A stretch of DNA of 12,613 nt from Methyloceanibacter sp. (GCA_025449615.1 JANWJA010000075.1:1-12613); one strand, 5' to 3'; counted from the stretch's first letter, positions 1 to 6,539 are shown. Made by a program: numbers and translations. The notes: generated by a model not told the origin, from the letters alone.

Positions 1-118
1 ACTCAGCCATTGCCCTTTCAGTAATTAAGTCTGTCGAGAGTGTCGTGATATCGTCATCCAAAATTCCGCCGCTTCTTCGAATAAGATTTTTTTCGCCGTC
101 AACGGGGACGTTGCGAGC

Positions 119-811
119 ATGATCGTTTCGCATCGGCATAAATTCATCTTCCTCAAGACGAAGAAGACGGCGGGCACGAGCATCGAGCTTGCGCTGTCGG
201 ATCTCGCCGGGCCGGAGGACATTGTCACGCCGCTGACCAAGATCGACGAGGCACAACGGATCGGAAAACGCGGCGCGCAGAATTGGCGCTTACATTCCTG
301 GTGGGGTTCCCCTCGCCCGCTGCTGAAGCGCCGCTGGTTCAAGTTCACCGCAGAGGATTACGGCTTCTATAATCATATGCCTGCGGCTGAAGCGCGGGCA
401 CTGCTGAACGACGATAAGATCTGGAACAGCTATTTCAAATTCGCCTTCGACCGCAATCCCTGGGACCGGCAGGTGTCGTTCTATCACCATCGCTATCGGC
501 GCGAGGACACGCCGCCGCCTTTCGCCGAGTTCATTCACAAGGACAGCCGCGCGAAGGTGAACAATTACGAGATCTACTCGCTCGATGGCGAGGTGACGGT
601 CGATTTCCTCGGCCGCTTTGAAAATCTCAAAGAGGATTTCGCGCACGCGCTCTCGCAGGTCGGGCTCGAATATGAGGCGCCGTTGCCGCGCGCCAAGACC
701 ACGTTCCGCAAAGACTCCAAGCCCTATCGGGACTATTACGATGAGGAGACAAAAAAGATCGTGGGCGACTGGTACGCGCGCGAAATCGCCCTGCTCGATT
801 ACAAGTTCTGA
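119..811 (+). CDS. Sulfotransferase family 2-like protein (first of a tandem pair)
   Basis: 230 residues. It probably transfers sulfate from PAPS to a hydroxyl of a carbohydrate or lipid acceptor; the acceptor is not readable. The PAPS 5'-phosphosulfate loop is KTKKTAGTS at residues 13-21. The 3'-phosphate site is FAFDRNPWDRQVS at 108-120, with R112 and S120 in the spacing seen in the family (R-N-P-x5-S). I see no signal peptide or membrane segment, so a cytoplasmic soluble enzyme is inferred. The ATG is supported by GGGGA about 10 bases upstream and by the matching N-terminus of the paralog that follows (MIVSH versus MIISH). The family assignment is strong, the substrate unknown. Nothing recognisable lies in bases 1-118. 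Confidence 0.9.
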   Translation: MIVSHRHKFIFLKTKKTAGTSIELALSDLAGPEDIVTPLTKIDEAQRIGKRGAQNWRLHSWWGSPRPLLKRRWFKFTAEDYGFYNHMPAAEARALLNDDKIWNSYFKFAFDRNPWDRQVSFYHHRYRREDTPPPFAEFIHKDSRAKVNNYEIYSLDGEVTVDFLGRFENLKEDFAHALSQVGLEYEAPLPRAKTTFRKDSKPYRDYYDEETKKIVGDWYAREIALLDYKF

Positions 812-836
812 GGTATTAGGTGCTGAACCGAAATCC

Positions 837-933
837 GACCCCCCCTCCTGCTCCCCCCTTTCCGGGGGGAGAGCGATTCAGCATGCGACGGCAGCTCCCT
901 CCCCCTGCAAGGGGGAGGGTCGGGGTGGGGGTC
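837..933. repeat. GC-rich double-hairpin intergenic repeat (REP-like)
   Basis: Two hairpins in tandem fill the gap between the sulfotransferase genes. The first pairs 851-858 with 864-871 (CTCCCCCC/GGGGGGAG, 5-base loop). The second pairs 897-906 with 910-919 (CCCTCCCCCT/AGGGGGAGGG, 3-base loop) and is perfect over 10 bp. The outer ends, GACCCCC at 837 and GGGGGTC at 927-933, are also complementary, so the whole unit is an imperfect inverted repeat. Poly-C/poly-G palindromes like this are dispersed in many Rhizobiales genomes. The copy ends 16 bases before the next start codon. Confidence 0.75.
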
Positions 934-949
934 ATGAGCAAAGCCCGAA

Positions 950-1648
950 ATGATCATCTCCCACGCGCATAAATTCATCTTCATTAAGACCAAGAAGACG
1001 GCGGGCACCGCGATCGAGGCGGCGTTGTCGGAGCTGTGCGGACCGGATGACGTGATCACGCCCTATCGCGCCGAGAGCGAGGAAGACCGAAAGGGTCGGC
1101 CGCCGCAGAATTTCCGCATCGAGCATAAGCTGAAACCGCAACGTCCGCTGTGGCGGAAACTGCTCGGGAGGCCGGAGCGCTACTATCACAGAAGTGTCGG
1201 CTATTACGAGCACATGCCGGCCTGGCGCGTTCGCACCTATGTCGGCGAGGAGATCTGGGAGAGCTATTTCAAATTCGCCTTCGACCGCAATCCCTGGGAC
1301 CGGCAGGTCTCCTGGTATTTCTACAAGACTAAGTCCAAGCGGTGGCGCCCGAACTTCGAGCGCTTCATGGGAAATAAGCGCCGCGCTTATGTCGACAATT
1401 ACCAGCTCTACACGATCGACGGCGCCCCCGCGCTCGACTTCATCGGGCGATATGAGAGCCTGGATGACGATCTCAACAAGGCGCTGCAGCTTGCGGGCAT
1501 CAGCCGCAAGATAGAGGTGCCACGCACCAATGTCGGACGCGACCGCGATTCCGCGCGGGATTATCACGCGATGTATAATGACGAGACGCGGGCGCTAGTA
1601 GCGAAGTGGTATCAGCCCGAGATCAAGCTGCTGGGCTATGGGTTTTGA
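950..1648 (+). CDS. Sulfotransferase family 2-like protein (second of a tandem pair)
   Basis: 232 residues, a paralog of the gene before it. It keeps the PAPS loop KTKKTAGTA near residues 13-21 and the 3'-phosphate motif FAFDRNPWDRQVS at 109-121 (R113, S121). The middle of the protein, presumably the acceptor-binding part, differs clearly (for example the basic 70-90 segment and the region after 125). The pair may therefore act on different acceptors or different positions of one polymer; that is inference. The start is set by alignment with the first copy. There is no convincing Shine-Dalgarno sequence: the nearest G-rich run is part of the repeat hairpin about 18 bases upstream. An earlier ATG at 934 is out of frame. 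Confidence 0.9.
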   Translation: MIISHAHKFIFIKTKKTAGTAIEAALSELCGPDDVITPYRAESEEDRKGRPPQNFRIEHKLKPQRPLWRKLLGRPERYYHRSVGYYEHMPAWRVRTYVGEEIWESYFKFAFDRNPWDRQVSWYFYKTKSKRWRPNFERFMGNKRRAYVDNYQLYTIDGAPALDFIGRYESLDDDLNKALQLAGISRKIEVPRTNVGRDRDSARDYHAMYNDETRALVAKWYQPEIKLLGYGF

Positions 1649-1653
1649 CAGGG

Positions 1654-1669
1654 GGGTGGCCTGCCACCC
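1654..1669 (+). terminator. Weak hairpin after the sulfotransferase pair
   Basis: GGGTGG (1654-1659) pairs with CCACCC (1664-1669) around a 4-base loop, a few bases after the second sulfotransferase stop and before the oppositely oriented tRNA. There is no following T-run, so termination is only a guess from position. Confidence 0.3.
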
Positions 1670-1687
1670 GAAGCCAAAGGCGTAGGG

Positions 1688-1764
1688 TGGTGGGCCCGGG
1701 AGGGCTCGAACCTCCAACCAGACGGTTATGAGCCGCCGGCTCTAACCAATTGAGCTACGGGCCC
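1688..1764 (-). tRNA. tRNA with CAU anticodon, probably tRNA-Ile2 (lysidine type)
   Basis: A complete 77-base cloverleaf with encoded CCA (1688-1690 on the plus strand). The acceptor stem GGGCCCG/CGGGCCC is perfect, the D arm is GCTC/GAGC, the anticodon stem GGCGG/CCGTC encloses CTCATAA, and the T stem GGAGG/CCTCC encloses TTCGAGC. The anticodon is CAT. The anticodon arm resembles E. coli tRNA-Ile2 (GGCGA-CTCATAA-TCGCT), and the C4-G69 and C5-G68 acceptor pairs used by the lysidine synthetase TilS are present. That favours isoleucine (AUA decoding after C34 modification) over elongator methionine. It is not the initiator, because the first acceptor pair is G-C, whereas initiator tRNAs have an unpaired position 1-72. 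Confidence 0.93.
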
Positions 1765-1880
1765 CACAGGACATAGAGAAAAGGCCGGGAATCACGGCCC
1801 CGCCTCCTAATTTCCGCCTCATAGCAGACTTTCTCTCTATGCGAACAGGCAGAAGCCGCTTCCCACTCTCGAGGACCCCC

Positions 1881-2597
1881 ATGGCATTGAGCAAAAAGAC
1901 CGGGCTTATCGCGCTTTATCTCCTTTCCTCGCTTGGCGCTTTCGCCCCTGCCCTGGCCGCCGATGATGAGCCTCAAAAGCGGACCATCTCGCTCTCCGGC
2001 ACCGGCACGGTGAAATTGGCGCCGGACATCGTCTCGATCTCGACCGGGGTGGAAAGCGACGCTGCGATCGCCAAGGATGCGCTCGCCAAGAACACGGCTT
2101 CGATGACGCGCGTGATCGAGGAGCTGAAGCAATCCGGCATCGAGCCTAAGGACATCCAAACCACGAATTTCTCGGTCGAGCCGCGCTACGACGATCGCGA
2201 CGACGGCAAGCCGGCCAAGCTCGTCGGCTATCATGTGACCAATTCCGTGTTCATCACCTTGCGCGACATCTCCAAGCTCGGCGAGGTGCTGGACAAGATC
2301 GTGGGCTTCGGGGCGAACTCGATCGGCGGCATCGCTTTCGGCGTGGCGGACCGCGAGGGCGTGGAGAACGAGGCGCGGAAGCTCGCCATGGCGGACGCCA
2401 TCGCCAAGGCGAAACTCTATGCCGACGCCGCCGGCGCCGAGCTTGGGCCGGTGGTGACCATCAGCGAGCAAGGCGGCTATCAGCCTTATTTCGAGAAGCG
2501 CGCCGCGGCGCCAATGGCTTCTGCCGCGCCGGTGCCGATCGAGGCCGGGACGGAAAGCGTGAGCATGCAGGTCAGCGTGACGTGGGAACTGAAGTAA
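1881..2597 (+). CDS. Exported SIMPL-domain protein (DUF541 family)
   Basis: 238 residues. Residues 1-26 are a Sec signal peptide ending ALA before ADDE. The rest is one SIMPL domain: it opens with ISLSGTGTVKLAPDIVSI, has the central GYHVTNSVFITLRD strand, and closes with the typical alternating strand SVSMQVSVTWELK. Family members are periplasmic or surface proteins of loosely defined role, some linked to oxidative stress. I chose ATG 1881 because GAGGA sits 5 bases upstream and the signal peptide then begins directly with a basic n-region. An in-frame ATG at 1839 would add 14 residues but has no ribosome site. It stands alone between the tRNA and a separately controlled helicase. Confidence 0.88.
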   Translation: MALSKKTGLIALYLLSSLGAFAPALAADDEPQKRTISLSGTGTVKLAPDIVSISTGVESDAAIAKDALAKNTASMTRVIEELKQSGIEPKDIQTTNFSVEPRYDDRDDGKPAKLVGYHVTNSVFITLRDISKLGEVLDKIVGFGANSIGGIAFGVADREGVENEARKLAMADAIAKAKLYADAAGAELGPVVTISEQGGYQPYFEKRAAAPMASAAPVPIEAGTESVSMQVSVTWELK

Positions 2598-2754
2598 GCG
2601 CTCTTGCGCCTCATGGCCTTCAGGATGGCGAGGACGAACATGGCCTTTTGCTTGTTGAGGAGGGTGAAATAGGCCTCGCACTTGCTTGCTAGCATGCGCA
2701 TGAAGGCACAGGCTTCTGATCGATCGGCGCCTTGACGCTTCGGGCGCCCCGTGA

Positions 2755-2769
2755 GAACATAATAAGAAC
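2755..2769 (+). promoter_or_regulatory. LexA (SOS) box, GAAC-N7-GAAC
   Basis: The sequence GAACATAATAAGAAC is an exact match to the direct-repeat LexA site known in alphaproteobacteria (GAAC-N7-GAAC, or GTTC-N7-GTTC on the other strand). It ends 21 bases before the helicase ATG, the position expected for a repressor site. A TTGACG at 2732-2737 could be a -35 element. The best -10, CATAAT at 2758-2763, lies inside the box but 20 bases away, longer than usual, so the exact promoter is uncertain. Expected function: repression by LexA and induction after DNA damage. Confidence 0.75.
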
Positions 2770-2790
2770 GACTTTCGGGGCGGTAACTCC

Positions 2791-3897
2791 ATGACCATCT
2801 TCACGCCGCACCAAGATTCCGCATTGAAATCAGTGGCTTCTTGGCTCAAAGCCAAACCGGGGCGGAACGGGACGCCCCGCATCTTTCGGCTGTTCGGTTA
2901 TGCCGGCACGGGGAAGACCACGCTCGCCAAGCATATCGCCGAAGGGGTGGACGGCAAGGTGCTGTTTGCATCCTTCACCGGCAAAGCGGCGCAAGTGATG
3001 CGCAACAAAGGCTGCGTGGGCGCCTCGACAATTCATAGCTTGATCTACCGGGCGCGCGAGAGCGGCGAGCAGGTTCCGCAATTCGATCTCTGGGACGATG
3101 CGCCAGCCTCGAAGGCTGAGCTGATCATCGTCGATGAATGCTCGATGGTCGATGCCGAGCTCGGCCGGGATCTGATGTCGTTCAACGTGCCGCTGCTCGT
3201 GCTCGGCGATCCGGCGCAATTGCCGCCGGTCAATGGCGCCGGATTTTTCACCGACTTCGTGCCCGATGCCATGCTCACCGAGGTGCATCGCCAGGCGGAG
3301 GACAATCCGATCATTCGCCTGTCGATGGAGGTGCGCTCGGGAAGAACGCTGAGCAAACAGAGTTGCGGCGCGACGGAAGTTTTGGCGCGCGAGGATCTCG
3401 ATCCGTCACGCGTGATGGAGGCCGATCAAGTTCTGGTCGGGCGCAACCATACGCGCCGCACCTATAATGCTCGCTTGCGGTTCCGGCGCGGCATCGAGGG
3501 CAGCCTCCCTGCCGCCGGCGAGAAGCTGGTCTGTCTGCGCAATAACAAGCGCAAAGGCCTGCTCAACGGTGGGCTGTTCGAGGTGGCGACGCGCGGACGC
3601 GGCAGCCCCATCGTCAAGCTGACGGTGCGACCGGAGGAGAGCGCCACGGCGAAGCCGTTCAAGGTCTCGGTGCGGCCAGAATGTTTCACCGCCAAGATCG
3701 AGGACGTCGCCTGGGATCAGCGCAAGCGCTACGATGAATTCGATTACGGCTACGTGCTCACGGTGCACAAGGCGCAAGGCTCGGAATGGGACGACGTCGT
3801 ACTGTTCGACGAATCGGCCGCCTTCGGCGAGAGCCGGCAACGCTGGCTCTATACCGGCATCACCCGCGCTTCGAGGCGGCTCACCATCGTGATGTGA
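2791..3897 (+). CDS. Compact RecD/Dda-like SF1B DNA helicase
   Basis: 368 residues, cytoplasmic. All superfamily 1 motifs are in order: Walker A GYAGTGKT (36-43), motif Ia FTGKAAQVM (62-70), Walker B VDE (114-116), motif III GDPAQLPPV (139-147), TVHKAQGSEWD (324-334, the UvrD_C_2/Viral_helicase1 part) and YTGITRASR (354-362). It should be an ATP-driven, probably 5'-3' DNA helicase. It is much shorter than RecD2 (about 700) and somewhat shorter than T4 Dda (439), lacking a long N-terminal extension. There are no recB or recC neighbours, so it is not the RecD subunit of RecBCD. The upstream LexA box places it in DNA repair or damage tolerance. It leads a run of four plus-strand genes; the next gene starts 66 bases later. 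Confidence 0.92.
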   Translation: MTIFTPHQDSALKSVASWLKAKPGRNGTPRIFRLFGYAGTGKTTLAKHIAEGVDGKVLFASFTGKAAQVMRNKGCVGASTIHSLIYRARESGEQVPQFDLWDDAPASKAELIIVDECSMVDAELGRDLMSFNVPLLVLGDPAQLPPVNGAGFFTDFVPDAMLTEVHRQAEDNPIIRLSMEVRSGRTLSKQSCGATEVLAREDLDPSRVMEADQVLVGRNHTRRTYNARLRFRRGIEGSLPAAGEKLVCLRNNKRKGLLNGGLFEVATRGRGSPIVKLTVRPEESATAKPFKVSVRPECFTAKIEDVAWDQRKRYDEFDYGYVLTVHKAQGSEWDDVVLFDESAAFGESRQRWLYTGITRASRRLTIVM

Positions 3898-3963
3898 GCG
3901 GCGGCGCTTGGCCTTATCGGCTATGATCGGCGGTATTGCCGCCTCAGCCCAAGGACCGCGCCC

Positions 3964-4263
3964 ATGCCCGACTTCGCAATCGAGCCTTTGATCGCAGCGG
4001 CCGTCGTGGCCGCGACCGCCTGCACCGACGCGGTCTATGTGATGTTCACCAACGCGGTGATCAAGCGCAGACGGCTACCGGCCGCGAGCTGGAGCAGCAT
4101 CTGGTATTTGCTGTCGTCATTCGCGGTCATCAACTACACCCATCATTGGTTCTATGTGCTGTTCGCGGCGGCGGGCTCGTTCGTCGGCGCCTATGCGACC
4201 ATCTCGCTCCTGCATCCGGGCCCGACTTATCCGCAGCAACCGCCCGGCGCGGCCGCGAGCTAG
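3964..4263 (+). CDS. Small hypothetical inner-membrane protein
   Basis: 99 residues; I do not recognise a family. About three hydrophobic segments can be seen: residues 8-30, 45-59 and 61-83, the first followed by a basic cluster KRRR (34-37) that should stay in the cytoplasm. The tail (85-99) is proline- and alanine-rich. The aromatic/histidine stretch NYTHHWFYV at 57-65 joins the last two helices. AAGGA eight bases before the ATG supports the start. It lies between the helicase and the Tat-exported deaminase with gaps of 66 and 55 bases, so cotranscription is possible. Function unknown. Confidence 0.75.
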   Translation: MPDFAIEPLIAAAVVAATACTDAVYVMFTNAVIKRRRLPAASWSSIWYLLSSFAVINYTHHWFYVLFAAAGSFVGAYATISLLHPGPTYPQQPPGAAAS

Positions 4264-4304
4264 CTTACGAATCCTGAAGCAAATTTGCGAGGAGCGATCT
4301 CTTC

Positions 4305-4312
4305 AAAGGAGG
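4305..4312 (+). promoter_or_regulatory. Strong Shine-Dalgarno that fixes the deaminase start
   Basis: AAAGGAGG, 6 bases before ATG 4319. An open frame continues upstream to 4154 inside the preceding gene, but this site and the twin-arginine signal directly after it show that translation begins at 4319. Confidence 0.85.
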
Positions 4313-4318
4313 ATTTCG

Positions 4319-4873
4319 ATGGCAAAACGTGAAGAGGAGGGCTGGTCCCTCACCCGCCGCACGATCGTGGTCGGCGCGCTTGGCGCCGCGACGCTGCCGA
4401 TCGCCTCACGCGCCTTCGCCAAGGAAGTGCAATCGCCGGTGACGCAAGAAGACGAGCGGCTGATGAAGCTTGCTATTGCGCAAGCCGCCGAGGGCGACTT
4501 TCCGTTCGGTACGGTGATTGTACGCGACGGCGAGGTGCTGATGGCGGGGCGCAATCTCGGCATCCAAGAGCACGACCCGACGGCGCATGGCGAGATGATC
4601 GCGATCCGCCGCTTCCTTGCCAAATATGGGCCGGAGAAACTGAAAGGCACGACGCTCTACACCTCCGGCGAGCCTTGCGCGATGTGCATGGGCGCCATTA
4701 TGTGGTGCGGCATTGGCCGCCTAGTTTTTGCCGCTTCGGTCGACCAGCTCGCGACCAAGATCGTGCAGATCATGATCCCTTGCGCTGAGGTGGCGAAACA
4801 GACACCCTTCGCCGACATTGGCATTACCGGCGGCGTTCTGGCAGACGAAGCTTTGGCGTTGTTCAAGTCGTAG
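4319..4873 (+). CDS. Tat-exported CDA-fold nucleobase/nucleoside deaminase
   Basis: 184 residues. Residues 1-34 look like a twin-arginine signal: R13-R14 in LTRRTIVVG, a hydrophobic stretch to about 29, then AFA before K35. The mature part is a zinc deaminase of the cytidine-deaminase fold: H90 and catalytic E92 in TAHGE, and zinc ligands C120 and C123 in EPCAMC. DPTAHGEM and LYTSGEPCAMCMGAI resemble B. subtilis guanine deaminase (DPTAHAEV, LYTSCEPCPMC). The HGE form and the CMGAIMWCGI stretch also recall yeast cytosine deaminase. Guanine or cytosine deamination is therefore the likely reaction; TadA-type tRNA editing is unlikely, especially outside the cytoplasm. Export to the periplasm is unusual for this family. 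The outer-membrane barrel gene follows 85 bases later. Confidence 0.85.
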   Translation: MAKREEEGWSLTRRTIVVGALGAATLPIASRAFAKEVQSPVTQEDERLMKLAIAQAAEGDFPFGTVIVRDGEVLMAGRNLGIQEHDPTAHGEMIAIRRFLAKYGPEKLKGTTLYTSGEPCAMCMGAIMWCGIGRLVFAASVDQLATKIVQIMIPCAEVAKQTPFADIGITGGVLADEALALFKS

Positions 4874-4958
4874 CCGGATATTCGGGGGATTGTCGGTACA
4901 TTTCGCTTTTTTCGGTGGCGTTGGCCAATACCCTCAAAGCTTGAGAGGGGGGCGATCG

Positions 4959-5744
4959 ATGCGTGGCGCGGCTTGGATGCGACTCCTGCTTGCCGTTGTC
5001 CTTGGCGCTTGGCTTGCCGTGTTGCCTAGACCAGCCGCTGCACAATTTCATGTGGCCCAACCAGAGGTGGTGAAGGGCCAGGGCGAGATTGCCGATCACG
5101 GCGCGCTCTATGCCGGGCCGGGCACGGTCGAGAAGCTCGACCAGGGGCACGAGCTCGAACTCTATTACGGGCTTACCGACCGGCTCGCCTTCCTCACCCT
5201 CGGATTGTTGCAGCAGAAGATCGGCGAGAACCTGGAAGCCGAAACTTACGAGGTGGGCGGGCAGTACCAATTGCTGAAGCCGGACGGGCAAGGCTTCGCG
5301 CTCGCCATCCGTTCACTGTATCAGATGAGCTTGCAGGACGGCAGCCCAGACCAAATGCTGCTCGGGCCGATCGCCAAGCTCTCAGGCCATGACATCTCCG
5401 CCACGCTCGACACATTTTTCGTCCACGATCTCAATTCCAGCGACATCACCGCGCTCGAGACCAAATGGCAGGTGAAGCACCGGCTCACCGACCGCGTGTC
5501 GCTGGGCGTGGAAGGTTACGGCAAGATTACTGACCTCGATCATGCCGGCAGCTTCCAGGATCAGGAGCATCGCATCGGCCCGGTGATCTATCTCAAGCTC
5601 GGGCCATGGAGCGCACAGGAATTCCACGACGTCACGGGCGTCGGCGAGGAGAAGATCTGGGGCGTCGCGCTCGGCGCGCTGTTCGGCATCACGGAAGCCA
5701 CCTCGGACGTTGCCTTCAAGTTCAATCTGTCCGGCGTGTTCTGA
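4959..5744 (+). CDS. Hypothetical outer-membrane beta-barrel-like protein
   Basis: 261 residues. Residues 1-28 form a signal peptide ending PAAA before QFHV. The mature part has many amphipathic strands (LELYYGLTDRLAFLTLGL, YEVGGQYQLL, FALAIRSLYQM, VSLGVEGYGKI, VIYLKLG) and ends in VAFKFNLSGVF, with the C-terminal phenylalanine typical of barrels folded by BAM. I do not recognise the family; a passive channel or lipid-associated barrel is inferred. ATG 4959 has an AGAGGGGGG run about 8 bases upstream. A second in-frame ATG at 4977 (MRLLLAVV) would also leave a good signal peptide. A 6-bp hairpin (GAGCCA 5747-5752 with TGGCTC 5759-5764) follows the stop but has no T-run. Confidence 0.8.
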   Translation: MRGAAWMRLLLAVVLGAWLAVLPRPAAAQFHVAQPEVVKGQGEIADHGALYAGPGTVEKLDQGHELELYYGLTDRLAFLTLGLLQQKIGENLEAETYEVGGQYQLLKPDGQGFALAIRSLYQMSLQDGSPDQMLLGPIAKLSGHDISATLDTFFVHDLNSSDITALETKWQVKHRLTDRVSLGVEGYGKITDLDHAGSFQDQEHRIGPVIYLKLGPWSAQEFHDVTGVGEEKIWGVALGALFGITEATSDVAFKFNLSGVF

Positions 5745-5775
5745 GCGAGCCAAGCGGATGGCTCAGGCGCGAATC

Positions 5776-5820
5776 TGTAAAATTCGAAACAATTTACACA
5801 AGACAGACTAAGCCTATTTT
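5776..5820 (+). promoter_or_regulatory. Operator-like palindrome overlapping a candidate sigma-70 promoter
   Basis: TGTAAA (5776-5781) and TTTACA (5793-5798) form a 6-bp inverted repeat with 11 bases between, in a strikingly AT-rich patch of otherwise GC-rich DNA. The right arm TTTACA also serves as a plausible -35, with TATTTT (5815-5820) as -10 after a 16-base spacer. A repressor bound to the palindrome would block this promoter. The first gene downstream is the small exported protein at 5905. Confidence 0.5.
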
Positions 5821-5904
5821 TCGATCCGCGTGGCATGGATGTTGCCGCCGTCTGAAGAGATCGGGCCAGAGTGGCTGATGCGGGCGGCTCATATGGAGAT
5901 GATC

Positions 5905-6126
5905 ATGCTTCGGACGACTTTTGCAGCCATTGCCATTACCGTTATCGCCGGCGCCAGCTTTGCCTATGCCGCCGATGATTCTTCGAGCGAGAACCAGGCC
6001 ATCGACCTCGAGCAGAACAAGGTTCCTGCCCCGGAAGGCGTTATCACGACCGCGCCTGCGAAGCCCGGCGGCCACGACCAAGAGCTGAAAGAGCTGGACG
6101 ACGAGAAGACCGACGACGCGAAATAG
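5905..6126 (+). CDS. Small exported acidic hypothetical protein
   Basis: 73 residues. Residues 1-22 are a signal peptide ending AYA before ADDSSS. The mature part, about 51 residues, is hydrophilic, rich in D, E, K and P, with no cysteine and probably little fixed structure. Three in-frame ATGs (5893, 5899, 5905) lie together. GGAG at 5895-5898 is 6 bases before the third, which also gives the shortest basic n-region, so I chose 5905. It is flanked by its own promoter-like region and a strong terminator, so it appears to be a single-gene unit. Family not recognised. Confidence 0.75.
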   Translation: MLRTTFAAIAITVIAGASFAYAADDSSSENQAIDLEQNKVPAPEGVITTAPAKPGGHDQELKELDDEKTDDAK

Positions 6127-6166
6127 TCTGTCGGCTTCGAAAAGAAGACCGCATCTTTCTTTTCCA

Positions 6167-6205
6167 TCACCCTCGGAGCGAACGCTCCGGGGGTGATTGT
6201 TTATT
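6167..6205 (+). terminator. Intrinsic terminator after the small exported protein gene
   Basis: A 14-bp stem pairs TCACCCTCGGAGCG (6167-6180) with CGCTCCGGGGGTGA (6183-6196), with one T-G wobble. The T-rich stretch TTGTTTATT follows. It lies 41 bases after the stop codon. On the other strand the hairpin also follows the minus-strand operon, but without a T-run. Confidence 0.8.
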
Positions 6206-6245
6206 GCGCGAGATTTTTTTGCGCTACCGCTTCGCTGTTTGAGCG

Positions 6246-6539
6246 CTAGACGGGACCGGGCCGTTCCGATTTCGGCTTGCGCCCTTTTGCCTTCACCGCA
6301 GACTCGCTCGCAGCCTTCGATTCGTCGGCCCGATTGCCGGCGCCCGGCACGTGATAATAATCCTGGTCGGCGCGATCGCCCTGCTCCTCCCATTTGTCCG
6401 TGGCGCGATTCATAGCGTCCTCCGTGTTGCGCGGCTCTGGCTCGCGTGACGCCGTGCTCTCGCAATCCAATTCCTCGTCGCGCACGGGCTTGCAATTCGC
6501 CTTGCCCTTCTCGGTGAGCCATACCCAGAGTCCGGACAT
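6246..6539 (-). CDS. Hypothetical hydrophilic protein, second gene of a stress operon
   Basis: 97 residues, family not recognised. The N-terminus MSGLWVWLTEKGKANCK is the only hydrophobic part and is too short for a membrane anchor. The rest is highly charged and probably disordered, ending in a basic KAKGRKPKSER region. AAAGGAG five bases upstream of ATG 6539 fixes the start; an in-frame ATG at 6554 would sit inside this ribosome site. It begins 23 bases after the DUF883-like gene stops on the same strand, so it should share the EcfG-type promoter. Confidence 0.72.
   Translation of the reverse strand: MSGLWVWLTEKGKANCKPVRDEELDCESTASREPEPRNTEDAMNRATDKWEEQGDRADQDYYHVPGAGNRADESKAASESAVKAKGRKPKSERPGPV

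Noticed and set aside
837..933. CRISPR-like repeat
   Set aside because: Only one unit, with no spacers and no cas genes; the palindromes fit a REP-type element.
1839..1880. Earlier start for the SIMPL protein
   Set aside because: No ribosome site, and it would place 14 extra polar residues before a good signal peptide.
4154..4318. Upstream extension of the deaminase frame
   Set aside because: It overlaps the membrane protein gene in another frame, and the strong AAAGGAGG and Tat signal place the start at 4319.
2755..5744. Anti-phage defence island (helicase plus deaminase)
   Set aside because: The deaminase is exported and of the salvage type, the helicase is LexA-controlled, and no nuclease, sensor or toxin domain is present. 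I see no basis for a defence claim.
5794..6522. 242-residue minus-strand frame
   Set aside because: It runs across a terminator, a promoter region and three gene boundaries, has an arginine/glycine-rich composition and no domain.
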